Shown: in pieces, positions 11,701 to 23,572 of the stretch
Layout of the letters: the number at the start of each line of letters is the position of its first letter
How positions within the stretch are numbered: position 1 is the stretch's first letter
Assembly (NCBI GenBank): GCA_014621425.1
Contig: JAANBB010000375.1
Location: 1-40,043 of the forward strand
Direction of reading: 5' to 3'
From: Cylindrodendrum hubeiense
Taxonomy: Eukaryota > Ascomycota > Sordariomycetes > Hypocreales > Nectriaceae
DNA length: 40,043 bases
Translations under genes and position numbers: made by a program
Notes under the pieces: model-generated
Told to the model about the DNA's origin: nothing
Database searches by the model: none
Seen by the model: only the letters and a program-made list of their open reading frames with translations

Positions 11701-14194
11701 CTTCAATCCCTCAGTATCGTTGCGAGAAAGAAGACCGCGAGCAAATGCTTGGATTGAGGTCCATTGAGGAGCAAAAGCGCGTAGTTGCTCTTGCTCGAGG
11801 GTGATCTGATTTCTAGTCAGCGCTGCCCTCGCCGCAGCCTGCAGGTCGGCAATCGCATCAGAATGTTCCTCCAACTCTTGGAGGTCCTTCTCAACTTTCC
11901 CTCTCAGGAGCATTCCTCGAATGGCAGCCTGCAGATCGGCAGTCGTATCAGAATGTTCCAGCTCCTGGAGGTTCTTTTCAACTTTCCCTCTCAGGAGCAT
12001 TCCTCCGAATGGCAGCCTGTAGATCGGCAGTCGCACCAGAGTGTTCCAGCTCTTGGAGGTCCTTTTCGACTTTCCCTCTCAGGAGCATTCCTCGAATGGC
12101 AGCCTGGAGCTTTGGAACCTCTGTGGAGGTCTTCTTGGTCTCTCGCTGCTGTGCGACGTGGGTTTTTCGGAGCAGAAAGCCTCTGGAGAGCGCTTGAATC
12201 TCCCTGATAGGTCCTCCGCATGCGGAAAGCTGAGAAGTCAGGTCTCGTACCTCATGGCGGACCTTCTTGGCCCGGATCATGTTCTGCAGCTCCAGAATCT
12301 CGGGTTCGATGGCCTTCCAGACTCGGTCGCTATTCTTCATCCCTTGTCGGGCCAGGAAACCACGCGCCGCGCTCTGTAGTTGGACGGCAAACTTCCTCAT
12401 CTGCATGCGATAATCCATAATTTGTCGAGTAAAGTCGGCGCGAATTCGAGATTGCAGGTCCATGATCCATTCCTCCTCGTCCCAAAGCTTCTGCATGGTC
12501 TCTGAAAGTTTCACGCGATGCAACGCACCACGAATCTGCGCCTGCAGCTCGACGATGGACTCCTCGTTCTCGTGCAGTTCTCGCTCGACCCTTTCTTCCT
12601 CCGTCTCTTCCGGTTCGGGCTCAGGTTCAGGAACACCAAAGTCGGCGCCCATGTTCCCGAAAGTAGGCATGCTAACTCCAAGATTATCAAGGCCCTTTTG
12701 CATAGCCTCCAGTTCATGATGTTCAAACTCGAGTTGGCCCACAAGGTTGCCTATGCGGAAGTCGACTATGCCTTTCCGGAACAGAATCCAGCTCAGGGCG
12801 TGGATGCAGTAAATTACTTTAGGGGTGTTCTTTTTCTCGTATAGATCGATGAGTTCGAAACGGAAGAGATCTGGGAGCTCTACCTCGTCGAGGTACCGGA
12901 AGAAGATGGCAATATTATCCGAGTGTCGGTATTGGAGCTTGGGATGGTGGAAAATTCGATAGCGCCTGTTTATGCTGAGTGCCTCCACGACTTCTGCGAG
13001 AGTGACGCCATCACGCAAAGCTTCCTCCAGTTCAACAATGGCAGGTATGGACTTGTTGATGACGCCTTCGATCCATTCCTTGGCCTCGCCAATGTGGCAG
13101 AGATACTCGTAGGCCTGGAGAAACTGTCGCTGTTTGTCCATCCAATTGCGGCCTTCCCAGCTGTAAGCGGGAGGGCCTCGGCGGTTTCCATTGGCGTTGT
13201 CGGCTCGTTGCAACCTCCGTCGGCCTCGCAGGCCAACGACTTCCTGCGCAGGAGATGTGACGGTGAATTCGTCGGCAGATTCGGATTGCACGAGACGGGA
13301 GAGGTTTCGCAACTGGCTTGTCGAGGACCGCCCAAGTTCTTCGATATCGTCCCGGGCAAGGTGGGTGCTGGGCGGGTGATGTGATGTTGGGGAGTGTGGG
13401 GGCCCAGCGCCGGTGCGAATCGAGTCGGATCTCGTCAAGAGCATCGAGTTGGGGCGCATCGGAAGGGCGCGGGGCGGAGAGACTGGAGAAGAGTGGACAT
13501 CGCTCTGGGCCAGCGACAGCCTACCGATGTCGATGCTCTGGCCACGGTCATGACGGTGTGAGTTATGGCTGTGTGGCGGCGTTGCAGGCGGTGTGGATGC
13601 TGGGACATGAGGAAGTGGACGGAGCGACTGGCGAGCGGAGCTGTAGAGGTTGTCCGAAGCCTTCTTGGGACTGGTCATTTCCCCGGCTTCAAAGGTGCGA
13701 GCTCTGGCTCTCACATCGCTCTGGGCACGTTTGTGGTTGGGGGCGGGAGACCCGTAACCACTCGAGGCGGATGTTGACTGGCTGTTGGCGCTGTGCTCGG
13801 AAGCGTGCGAGTAGCCTGAGGAGGCAGACGACGATGTTGTTGAGGGGAAGCGGTTGATGGTGGAGGAGGATGGTGAGGTGGTGGCGGCGAAATCGATGGT
13901 GTGCGACTGACGAAGCGGATGAGGGTGATGTTGAAGGTGAGGTTGGGTGTGAGGCGGAGTGTGGTGATGTTGGAAGCGGGACGACATTGTTGACGGCTGG
14001 CCTCTGCGTGTCGTCGTCGGCCAAGCCGTAATCTCGGTCAGGGCGGTTGGTCCTGGGGCTCTTGAAGCGTCTCTTGCGGGCTGGGGAGAATAATCCACAG
14101 TGTTGATGACGTTAACGCATGATTTCGAGCGGTGCTCGGCGGTCAGAGGAATGTTTGTAAAGTCGGACTGGGCGTGGGGCATGGAGCCATCCAA
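8705..14194 (-). CDS. rng2: IQGAP / Rng2-like cytokinesis scaffold, with one frame-breaking extra base
   Basis: IQGAPs bind actin, calmodulin-type light chains and Rho-family GTPases and organise the septation ring. Exon 1 is 14194-9155, the intron 9154-9096 (59 nt, GTAAGT...TTGTAG), exon 2 9095-8705; about 1809 residues if the extra base is ignored. Order: disordered Ser/His/Pro-rich head (1-340), calponin-homology domain (about 350-475, from NWMDKQRQFL), an acidic linker, about 16 IQ-like repeats (545-1000; LQ..IRG...R pattern), the RasGAP-related domain (about 1100-1430; RMPFGLRFMSRQIFEGL) and the IQGAP C-terminal RGCT-type region (about 1480 to end). One extra C (plus-strand 12005-12006) in the seventh IQ repeat shifts the frame: upstream reading would stop just after residue 738, while downstream coding is intact for over 1000 residues. 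An alternative start is M70 at 13987 (MSSRFQHH). Confidence 0.92.
11862..12109 (-). repeat. Three near-identical 87-nt IQ-motif coding repeats
   Basis: Three consecutive IQ units of the IQGAP (core LQAAIRGMLLRGKVEK) are almost identical in DNA. The anchor cattcct occurs at 11911, 11998 and 12086, giving periods of 87 and 88 nt. The extra nucleotide is in the middle copy: it reads cattcctccgaatgg, while both neighbours read cattcctcgaatgg. The identity suggests recent tandem duplication or gene conversion. Other IQ units of the same protein are much more diverged. Confidence 0.85.
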
Positions 14195-16010
14195 GACATG
14201 CGCTCGCTGCTGGGTGCTGTTGGCGGTGGTGTTTCTGCTGGGCAGCTGGCAGCAGGTGTGTGTGGTATGGAGGGAGTACCGTATGGATGGGGAAGGTACA
14301 GGATGGATGGGAGAATGAGGTATGGTGGAGAGTAAGAGAGAGCACTACCAAAATATTAGGGCGTCGAGAATGCCAATGCCGTCACCGTGCTCTGAGATGG
14401 TTCATGTTTCCCCCAACAAGCACAAATGTCAATAATGCACAAGAAAATGGCCTGCGAGGGAGGTCATCCGCCGGCACAGCGGGGCCTTCCAGCCTGTCAA
14501 ATGCCGTAGTAAACAAACACCGGGCCAACGGCCTAGCAACGGTGGCTGCCGTCCCCATTGGCCATCACCGCCACCCGCTCCACTTTATACCCGACCTCGT
14601 CCTTGCAACTCTGAAATGTACCCAATGTCATCAGTTCATGCGGATCAACCACAAACACACTGACTTTGCGTCGCTTGGGAGGGCCACCAATCAATCTGAT
14701 GAATCGCGGTTGCTACATCCACTTTCTTGAGTGATGCGCCCAAGAAAGCCGGGGATCCCCATCATCAACATCGTCGGTTCACTCCGCGCAGCCGAAATTG
14801 AGAGCATCCGTGATCCGTCAATGCTGTGGTGCAGGGTAGGTTGAGCGCTCAGTCGACGTATGGTGACAGTTTATGCAATCCCACATGCCAATGAATGCCA
14901 TTGTCTACAGCTGATGGACAAGGGACCAATGGTGTGTTGGGGATGGGCCTATCATTCCTCAAAGTAGTTGAGCGATCCACACGTGAAACCTAGAGTGCGT
15001 CTTGGTGTTGGGCACATGCTTCGCATGGTCAACTCCGATCTCCTGCCTGGAGATGTCGGCCGTTTTACACAATATACGACGGGGGCTTCTGACAGACTAC
15101 ATCACATGGATAAACCCACACAATAGGGCCCTGTTTTTTTTTTTACACGACCGACGATGATATATATGGTCGTATCCGGAAGTAATAAATACGAACAAAT
15201 CAGGGATAACCACGCCCTCGGACGAAGAACTAGAAGCAAGTCTGCTTGAACTTTCTCCATGTTGGGAATGATTTAAGAACAAGATGCGCCATGATTTAAA
15301 ACTTCCAATGCAGGGCTGGTATAAAGAAGTTGTCTGTCCAACATGGCAATCATCGTGGTAGTGGATTGTTCCGACAAAGCAGAGCGAGAAGGCTCAGAAT
15401 CCCAATGGAATGATGCCCCAGTATATTACTATGGAGCGACGTTCGCTCAGTGTGATTTACCGCGACACGGGGCTGGGACAGAAGAATGGCTGACCGGGAC
15501 AGGATAGACTGACTATTCCTGCGCTTCCGGATACTGGTAGCTCGTGCTGACTATTGGTCGCTGTTCTAGATCGTCGCGCAGGGTTTGCTGCCGGATTGGC
15601 GTTCTGAGACATCGAACATCATGGGTGCCAGAAGGAAGCAAAGCAGCAAGCGATGAGTCTACTCCAAAAGACAGAAACCATCAACCGCAATTGAATTAAC
15701 ACAGATGGAGTCGTTGGCAATGAGCTCACAAGTATGGATACTTGGTTGAGTCGCTGCTCGTTAGTCTTTACTTGGCGGGGTTGCATGAGGTCATCCGTGC
15801 TGGATGGGCCAACATCAATTGGCCAGAGCTCCTGACCCATCTCGGTCGCAATCAGAATCGCCCCAAACTTTGACCTAGCCATTCCCAACTTCAACCACTC
15901 AACACCTCAAAACACCCCGCGACGGCCTCAATCCCTTTGCTGCATCTCTGCTGGCCACAGGCGAATTCACTAATATAGAGAGACCGAGCCTTGAAGTCGC
16001 AGTGGCCACC
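14195..16010. other. Divergent intergenic region between the IQGAP and RMD1 genes
   Basis: About 1.8 kb carrying the promoters of both flanking genes, which are transcribed away from each other. It contains a T12 tract near 15130, followed by a TATATAT word near 15162. Open frames are short and unconvincing (for example a 91-codon frame at 15619-15894, minus). I see no RNA gene or mobile element. Confidence 0.55.
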
Positions 16011-18030
16011 ATGGCCTCCAAGCAACGGCCCTCCGTTCTGGTATGATCATGATTTGAGCTCTCAATCCTCAATCTACGTGCTCACTATATTCGCACAGGT
16101 TACGGACGCGAGGGAACGAGCCAGCCCCAGACGCAGTCTTCAGCGACAGGACACTGGCACCGGCCCACCCGGTACCCCTGCGCCTATGCGATTCATGACC
16201 GTCGACAATGTCCTCCAGTACAACACCCAAATCCCTTCTGGTCAACCTCGCGGCCCCCCTGTCCCGATTCCTCGGGCCCAATCTGCCGCGGCTAGCACCC
16301 TCGGGAGCCGAAGAGTTTCGACTGGCGGACTCCCAAACGCGCAGTCACGAACTGGCAAGCCCATGCCTTCGCGCACGACAAAAATCAGCGAGAAACTTGT
16401 CCTCTTACCCGAGACCGACCAGAAGGACGATGACGTCGACGACGAGATTGAGAGTGAAGCCGTCCTGGCGAGGAGACTTCAGGATCAAGAGAACCGACCT
16501 CTTAAAGATGAAGAGTTGGACGTGCTCAGGAAGAGAGGTGGGATCCGCGGGAAGAGCTACGCCGAGAGGCTGCCAAAGATGCAGAGGACGGAGAAGGTCA
16601 GCAGGTTGACGGCCTACTGCACCGCACAAGCATACAAAGTCAAGGCCACAGCGGAGTTTTTGCGCAAGAAGCATGAGGCGAAGACCAAGTTGTACGACGA
16701 CTGCCTCTACGTCATCTACGCGCTGCCGCTCCTCAATGGCAACGATGGTTACCGCGTCCGCAGCCGGCCCATCCTCAAGACGCCTGGCACGGGCAAGACA
16801 GTGCTCGACCTTGAGATCGAGCGCAGCGAACAACGCGATCACCACGAGGGCTACTTTGAAGACGACGCCTACATGAGCTCGAGTCCTAACCGTGCCCCCT
16901 CGGTGCCCTCACGCTTCAGCGACCCGCCAGTCACGTCCGAGGATCATGATAACCCCTTCCGCCATGACGACGACGTCTCGCAGTTGAACCGGCTCGCCCC
17001 TGACACTAAGAACTTTGCTGAAATGTTCGTCTACTCTTACGGTGTTGTTGTCTTTTGGAACTTCACCGAGCACCAGGAAAGGGATATCTTGGCGGACCTC
17101 ACCTTCGCTGACGCTGACGCCACCGCCGAGGGTGGCCTCAGCCTGCTCACACGACCGCTGGACCAGGACGACTACGAGACTGAGGAGTTCCACTTCGAAT
17201 ACAGTGCTGACATTAAGCGCCCGCGCGTCTTCAACGACATGATCACCCTCCTGCCGCGCTCCGACCACATGATCAAGCTCACCATCAGCCACGCCATCGC
17301 CCAGAGCACCCGCTTGTGCTTCTTCGAGGAGCGCATGAGCGAGACCATGATCGATGCGCAGGATGTCCCCAAGACTCTTGCCCTTACAGGAGAGCTTAAC
17401 ATGACGCGTACGGAAATTGTGCGGATGCTGGGACGTCTGTTCAAGAGCCGCGTTGAAATTAATCTTTGTATGAACCTCCCTGATCACCCGCTATCTTTTC
17501 CTCCACCTGAATAACTTGACTAATAAACCTCAAAGCTTCTAACATTCTTGATGTACCCAACTTCTTCTGGGACGCCGAGCCGACCCTCCACCCCCCTGTA
17601 TGCTGCCATTCGTGAGTATCTCGAAATCGACCCCCGAATCAAGGTCCTCAACGAACGCTGCCGCGTCTTCCTCGATCTTGCCGAGATACTCTCTGACTCG
17701 GTCGCCTCTGCGAAAATGAGCGCTATTACATGGATCATCATCGTCCTCATCGTCGTGAGTATTATGGTTACCGTCGCAGAGGTCGCTATCCGCGTTGGCG
17801 TGCTTAGCAAGGCTAAGGCATCCCCCGCCCTGCTAATGACTGCTCCTGTCATCGGCGTAGCGGGGGATCAGGTCGTGCCATTGCCACCGAGCGATCTCGA
17901 GATGCTGGCCCGCACCCTCGGCCTTGAGGCCAATGCTACCGTCGATGATGTCCGAGAAGGAATCTGGGCACTGCAAAAGGATAGCTTGCGCGACGCGCCC
18001 TTCGTGCAGGCCTCCTACGACGGCATCTGA
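16011..18030 (+). CDS. RMD1: RMD1/DUF155-family (Sad1-interacting-factor type) membrane protein, frame broken at a C run
   Basis: Exons 16011-16040, 16099-17467 and 17536-18030; introns of 58 nt (GTATGA...GCACAG) and 68 nt (GTATGA...TCAAAG). The ATG at 16011 is in strong context (ccaccATGg). About 630 residues if one base is ignored. The first 300 residues are basic/acidic low complexity. The DUF155 domain starts near 315 (FVYSYGVVVFWNFTEHQERDIL), includes a helix ending SRVEINL-SSNILDVPNFFWDAEP across intron 2, and ends in a membrane segment near 527-550 (TWIIIVLIVVSIMVTVAEVAI). The family includes yeast Rmd1/Rmd8, needed for meiotic division, and mitochondrial RMND1. Six C at 17591-17596 shift the frame: with five, LHPLYAAIREYLEIDPRI is continuous and family-like; with six, a stop follows within ten codons. 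It converges on the transporter gene. Confidence 0.87.
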
Positions 18031-18809
18031 TCCCTGGTGTTCCTACACCATTTTCAACATATTCTTTTCCCTTTGTATCTTGTTCCTCGCATAGCACGGC
18101 GCAAAATGGACCTGGGCTGGGTTGGTTAGGTTGGGTTTTCTTAAAGTGTTAGTATATTGAACGTATTTCCGGTGTCTACTAGATCATGAGCAGTCATCAT
18201 TCACTCAGGCTCACGACCTTGACTGCTCAGCCAAATGTTTAATACAATCAATTCAATTACTGTTTCTCTTGGCATTGAAGGTAGTGTCAGCTATGTTGTG
18301 ACAGTTCTTACCACACTGCATGCTTCGATGTTTCTCCTGACATTGAACGAGGCAAAAAGAATACCCCGAATTCAAACAATTTCTCGACCTTACATATGAA
18401 AGTCCGAAGGTTTAGAGCGATATCACAAAGAGAGAAATGTGGATGAGGTGATTGAAGTTACATCTATTCGTACTTTAAAAATGCATACCCTATCCAAAAA
18501 AAACTAAACAATTGGGTTTTAATAAAAGAAAACCCCGGGCAGAACCTGAGCCCGCCTCGTTCCGAAAGCCATAGCCCCCATGATCATGACAAGAAACACC
18601 CTTGACCCCCCTCTGCCGGTGGGGATCGTCTTATGATAGATACAACAGTGGTGAACGTGCTATACTAGAGATCTGTAACAACCTCGAATGAGATCCTAGA
18701 AGCAAGACGCCTAAAGAAGTGATTCCCCTCGTCTGTCCCCCTCTCTCCGTCTCATCTATAAAGCCGTTGATTATTAGAAGAAAGGTATTTTTGTCCCGAC
18801 TACATGCCG
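18031..18809. other. Convergent 3'-flank region
   Basis: This separates two converging stop codons and is relatively AT-rich, as expected for paired 3' UTRs. A8 and A/T-rich words including AATAAAAG near 18520 could serve 3'-end formation. No gene is visible. Confidence 0.6.
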
Positions 18810-20081
18810 TTACCGGGTGTTCTGGTCGACGGGCTTGTAGGCGGCCTCCTTGGCCTTCTTGGCCCGGTTGTCAAGCTCGGCCTTGCTGTAGATAGCGGCA
18901 CCAAGCATAGTGACACCCATACCGGCACCGTTGAGCTTGTCGACGGTCACATTGAAGAGAACGATGCCAAGAGCGACAGTGAGGCACTGCTTGAGGTTAC
19001 CGCAAATGGTCATGGTGAGGGCACCAGCAAGCTTGTTGGTGTTGAACGACGAGATGTTGAGGAGGAGAGCGAGGAAACCGTTGCCGAAGAGGGAGGCAAA
19101 GGCAGGAGGGAGAGAAATCTCGCCAGAGGTGATGAGCTTGTGGAAGCCACCGACCTCACCAGTCGCAACGGCGCAGGCAAGAGCCTGGAGGGCAGCGAGA
19201 GGAGACATGCGCATGAGGAACTCGACGGGGGGAAGGGCGAGGGATCCGGTCATGAATCGGTTCGTGACGACAGTCTGTAGGTCAGGTTAGGGACTAGGAG
19301 CGGCAGAGGCGGGGAGGTCATCATACCTTGAGGGCAGCCAGAACAACACCGAGGATGGTGAGGAGGAAACCAGCATCAGAGAAGGTCATCTCGCCGAGGG
19401 TGGTCATGGCGGCACCGATGATGAGGGGGAGGAGAGAGAGGTAGGTCATGGTGCTGTAGGTGCGGCCGTACCAGACGCGGTAGATGAGGATGGTGAAGAT
19501 CGGGCACAGCATGCGCATGGTCTGGTAGAATGGGACGGAGACCATGGCCAGCGACAGGTTGGAGACGGCGATGTTGGCGGTGAAAAGCGCACTGAAAGCG
19601 ACGAGAGCGAGGTTCTCACGACGTCCCAGTCGTGACAGCTTGAAATAACCCATGTGCATCATGGCATATGTGCCAAGGCAGGCAAAAGAGGCGTGCAAGA
19701 AAGTCAGCAGCCAAGGGAAGTGGAACTGAGGCGCAGGCGCGACGTCAGCATTGGTTTCAGAATCGTCTCCGACTGCATTGACCAGAAAATGGTTGAGACG
19801 GAGGTGTCGGGCGCCCATATGAGCGTGGAAGGAATTCGACTTACCATGCCGAGGACCAGCTTGTTGTAGAGAGTCAGGAGGAGTGAGAAGAAGAAGTAGG
19901 TTCCGAGCCAGGCGAACTTGACGGTGCTGGCGACAGAGTACTCGTGGTCGAGGTTCTCGCTCTTGGGGGGTTCGGCGCGACCGGCATCGTTCTCAACGTC
20001 GACTTGCTCGCCCTTTGTCTCGAGCTCCCTCTCCTCTTGGGTGAGGAGCGGGACGGGCTCCTCAGAGTCGCGGCGGGACAT
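18810..20081 (-). CDS. Triose-phosphate-translocator family (nucleotide-sugar/TPT-type) membrane transporter
   Basis: Three exons (20081-19845, 19725-19327, 19274-18810) with introns of 119 nt (GTAAGT...CCTCAG) and 52 nt (GTATGA...CTACAG), all in phase 0, giving 366 residues. An acidic cytosolic head of about 50 residues leads into VKFAWLGTYFFFSLLLTLYN, the typical first helix of TPT/DUF250 proteins; NKLVLGM joins FHFPWLLTFLHASF across intron 1, another family hallmark. About ten hydrophobic segments follow, including SVPFYQTMRMLCPIFTILIY and the C-terminal GALTMTICGNLKQCLTVALG region matching the TPT domain signature. A short basic tail (AKKAKEAAYK) closes it. Members exchange sugar phosphates or nucleotide sugars across Golgi, ER or vacuolar membranes; the substrate cannot be read from the sequence. 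The unspliced first intron is open, so a naive start inside it would be wrong. Confidence 0.88.
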
Positions 20082-21131
20082 GGTGAATGCCTTGGGTGGT
20101 TGTGGGAGTGATTGATGATGTGTTGGTATAGTGGCGAGATGCGATCGTGTCTTCGTTTATTGTCGTCAAGCGAGAAGCATAATCTTGCAGGCAAAGATCG
20201 AGTATAGCCGAGCAGAGATGTGCAGAGACGTCGCGAATCCGGGTGGATGGATTAGGGATGCGACGGTTGGATGATTGATCGATGTGGTGAAGGTGATGGT
20301 GGAGGTGGGAGGTGGGAGATGAGACGCGGGACAAGTCGAGAAAAAAGGCCAGACAAGGGAGACAAGCGAGTGTCAGAAGCGAGTGATTGGGCCAAACGAA
20401 TTGCACACACGCACAGTCTGGGAAGACGCGATGCACAGGGACAAGCCGGGACTCCAAAGAACGGTATCGATGTGGATGAGTCGTTCCAGCAAGATGCAAA
20501 GGAAGATGGAGGAAGGGAAGGGAGATAGATGGAGGGGGACGGGAGGAGGGATGCGAACGAATGCGCAGAGTGAGTGAGGGTGACTGAGCAATCCGCGGAA
20601 AGGACAGGCGGCTGACAGGACTCCTGTCAGTGGCGCTGGTACTTTGGGGAACCTGGCTGGCGCTGACGTGCACTGTGCGCCGCGCTGCCGAGGAGGAAAA
20701 AGGGATGCCCCGGCCAAGGACGCGCGCTGTCATGCCCAGTGCGGATATAACATTGCAACATGCCGGTAATTAGTTGCTGGTCTGGCTGCTAGCGCTTTGC
20801 AACTGGGGGGCAGGTATTGTGGCGGCGCCGGACGGTTGGAGAACTGGCCTGAGCCAGCCGCCACTCTGTCCAGCGAAGGGCAGACCCCACCGTGCCAAAC
20901 TGCACTGTGTGGGCACTGACTCCCCACTAGCCGTCGACTCAGGGCCACCCACCGACATCGACTCCTGACTCTTGATTTCTCCCTCTCGACTCGAATCCTC
21001 CTCGCACCGCGTCCTCTGTGTGCCCACGTGAGCGGTGCCGAGTGGCCGAGCGGCACCACCGTATAATTTGCCCGTCAATCAATGAAAGGGCGCACTTCCC
21101 CATTCCGGGTGAGCTATTAGCAGGTTCTCGA

Positions 21132-21149
21132 CTCCTTTGGCTCCTTTGG
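21132..21149. repeat. 9-nt direct repeat (ctcctttgg twice)
   Basis: Two exact copies of ctcctttgg in tandem, followed by a degenerate third (atcctttgc). Non-coding slippage repeat directly beside the 12-bp GTAC motif at 21167. Confidence 0.5.
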
Positions 21150-21166
21150 ATCCTTTGCCTCTACAT

Positions 21167-21664
21167 AGTACGGAGTACAGTGCCGGGGCATGGATGCAGA
21201 CTCGCCTCGGAGTGTGGGACGGACTAGCACTGTACGCGTACATTACATGTTTAGTCGAGAAAAAAAGGGGGATGAGGATCGCAGCGTGGGTCTTCTCTGG
21301 CTTCTTGGTGCCACTAAAATCCCAGCAGAGCCAAAGAGGCGTCGGTTTGGACCAATCAGATGCCCCCAACCACACTCCCATCCATGAACTTCTGCGCAGT
21401 GCCTGGCCGCTGGCCTCCTCGGGGAATGAGGACATCCTGGCTTAGGGTTCAAGGGAGCATTGGAGTGCAAAATTGCATGTCAGCATATCAGCCTCGGGAA
21501 TCAGACACGTTTGATGAGCTGTATTGTTTTAATTGACTATACGCATAGTACTGCTCTTCCTTCTATTGGTGTTAATGATGGGGCCGTAAGGAGAGTTTCT
21601 GTTTACGAGCTTTATTTTCATATTCTCCGGATCCGCGGAAGTACCATATGGTGTACTCCGTACT
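21167..21664. repeat. Inverted pair of a 12-bp motif (AGTACGGAGTAC / GTACTCCGTACT)
   Basis: agtacggagtac at 21167-21178 is the exact reverse complement of gtactccgtact at 21653-21664. The 474 bp between them contain no gene. A 10-bp palindrome, accatatggt (21643-21652), directly adjoins the second copy. From memory, TACGGAGTA-type words are common in intergenic DNA of many filamentous ascomycetes, so this is probably a dispersed family rather than a unique element. Confidence 0.45.
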
Positions 21665-23548
21665 TGAACATGGGTTAGAAGTGGACATCAATTAGACGAC
21701 TGGCTTTGCCCAGTTGATAAGGATCCGACAGAGGCAAAGCAGCAGGTAGGCCGAGAAAGGAAATAAGCGGACATGAAGCGAACCCGAAAGTCCAAAAATC
21801 CAATAACCAGGAACTGTTCCTGCTTGGCTGATGCGGGATGGAGTGAACAAGTGGCCAATCCCAATCTCATACCGTCTCAATTGGACGCGCCTCCCTGGTC
21901 ACTGCTCGTCTACTGGATTGAGATGAATTCCATGCACGATCCACCACTCATGCTTCGTATTATGCCCTGTGTTGTACCTACGATGCAGATCACTCATACT
22001 GTGCTGCTGATGCGATTAAGGGCAGGGCAATAATTGCAGCCCCGTTTCGGCCAGCCTGGCCTTCCAGCCCTACCTATCTAAGCCCGCCAGCTTCCTGGAT
22101 TTCTGGAGTTTCAATATTCCGCCACAACATTTTCCAGCTTTTGGGTTATAGTGCTACTTTATCTATTGCATGCATATTCCCATGTGTGATACTGTCTCGC
22201 GCCGGTACCTGTCTTTTCAAGTCTGTACCACAAAGCAGCTCCAAACAGGCATGGGGAGTGGTGACAGAGCAGGGAAGCATTACAAATCTCTTGAAAATTC
22301 CCCAAATCGGTGGACCATTGCGTCGCAGATTAGCCCCCTTGTCGAGCTAAGGAGCCTTCCGGCCCGCGGCTGCCTTTGACGCGCATCTCCAATGCTTCTG
22401 CCCCTGACATCTACGTAGTAGAGCACCGTGCAGCCAGTGGCAGCCACTGACAGCCCCATGGTTCCTCACCACGTGTGGCTGTTCATCGGCCAGTGAAGGA
22501 TGCCTGGGTGTGTGTGTGGATGGTTGTTGCTGACTCACCATGTTCTTACTCTGAAGTCGTGAATTTGAATCAAGGGCTGCGCTGCGATGAGACGCGTTTC
22601 CCAGGTGTGTGGCGCGTGTGTCAGATGGGTCAGGGCAGCCGTTGAATTTTGCCACTACCGAGACCGTTGTGGCTTTTTTTTGGGATATTGATCCCGTGTG
22701 CCTCACGGCAACTCAATCTTGTCATGACTTCATCGGAGATGGATTGGTGGATTTGTTGGCTGAGTCGCAGATTGAATGCTGCGCTTTACGAAGAAGGAGT
22801 GGATTGGCCGACTAGGAGAGGAGGACTTGCTGGTCTCCGCCAGTACGCCTGTCATCATCAGTCTGCCTTCGCTCGTTTCACCGATTCATCCGTGAGATCT
22901 TAGGCCCGTTGTCCATGCCATCAGCGATACGAGCCTGATAACCGAGAAAAGCCTAAAGCCAAGATCTCTACTTCTAATATTGGCGTTCACAGATCTAAAA
23001 TAGCCACCCCTCCTGACAAACCTACCTCAGTTGTCGGGACTGATGGGTGAGATGTCGCAAGATTCGGAAATGACACCCACACCCGTATGGTAACAATCCA
23101 GCCCCTAAATTCCGTGGCGCTTGTCGGTTCAATAAAACTATGATATAGCTCACAGTCTTAGATAGAGGGTCGGAAGATGAAGGGCCGTAATTACCAGGGA
23201 TCAAGGAGGCTCGTTGGGCACTGCTTTGAGGCTATACTCCGCACGTGCAATGTCAGGCGGCCACAGCAAAAAAGTTCCCAAAAAGTCAACATCACGTGAC
23301 AAGGATGGCAAGCAGTTGGGAGTGGGAATTGGTTGTGCAGGAAATTCATTTGCTCCAGCGATAAGATGCGACAGGTTGTTTGCCGTTAAAAATCTGCATT
23401 CAATTAATCATCTGCAGCACGCGTGGTACGTACAGTACATTGAGGATCGGGCCGGAGGCCGCCTCTTGGTCCTAGTATCCATGCTCGACATCATCGCTCA
23501 ACGGGCCGGCCAGTCCCCGGGCAGCGGGAATGCAGGGCAAGGGATAGC

Positions 23549-23572
23549 GGGTGGAGGGTGGAGGGTGGAGGG
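23549..23572 (+). other. Canonical G-quadruplex motif
   Basis: Four GGG runs at 23549, 23556, 23563 and 23570 are separated by identical 4-nt loops (TGGA). This fits the classical intramolecular G4 rule with short loops. More G runs follow to about 23640. It lies in non-coding DNA more than 2 kb from either flanking gene. Confidence 0.65.

Noticed and set aside
19726..19844. Coding continuation of the transporter through intron 1
   Set aside because: Reading through gives a non-family hydrophilic insert in place of the conserved LVLGM-FHFPWLLTFLH junction; good GTAAGT and CTCAG sites are present.
20062..20733. 223-codon minus-strand frame upstream of the transporter
   Set aside because: CT-rich leader DNA giving Ser/Pro/His-rich translation. 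It overlaps the transporter start out of frame.
20980..21000. B-box-like word (gactcgaatcc)
   Set aside because: No A-box at a proper distance upstream and no cloverleaf could be drawn.
21035..21058. tRNA-like D-arm words (gccgagtggccgagcggc) with a 7-bp stem
   Set aside because: No T-arm (GGTTCRANNCC), acceptor stem or anticodon arm is present at the right spacing. It is only a short GC hairpin.
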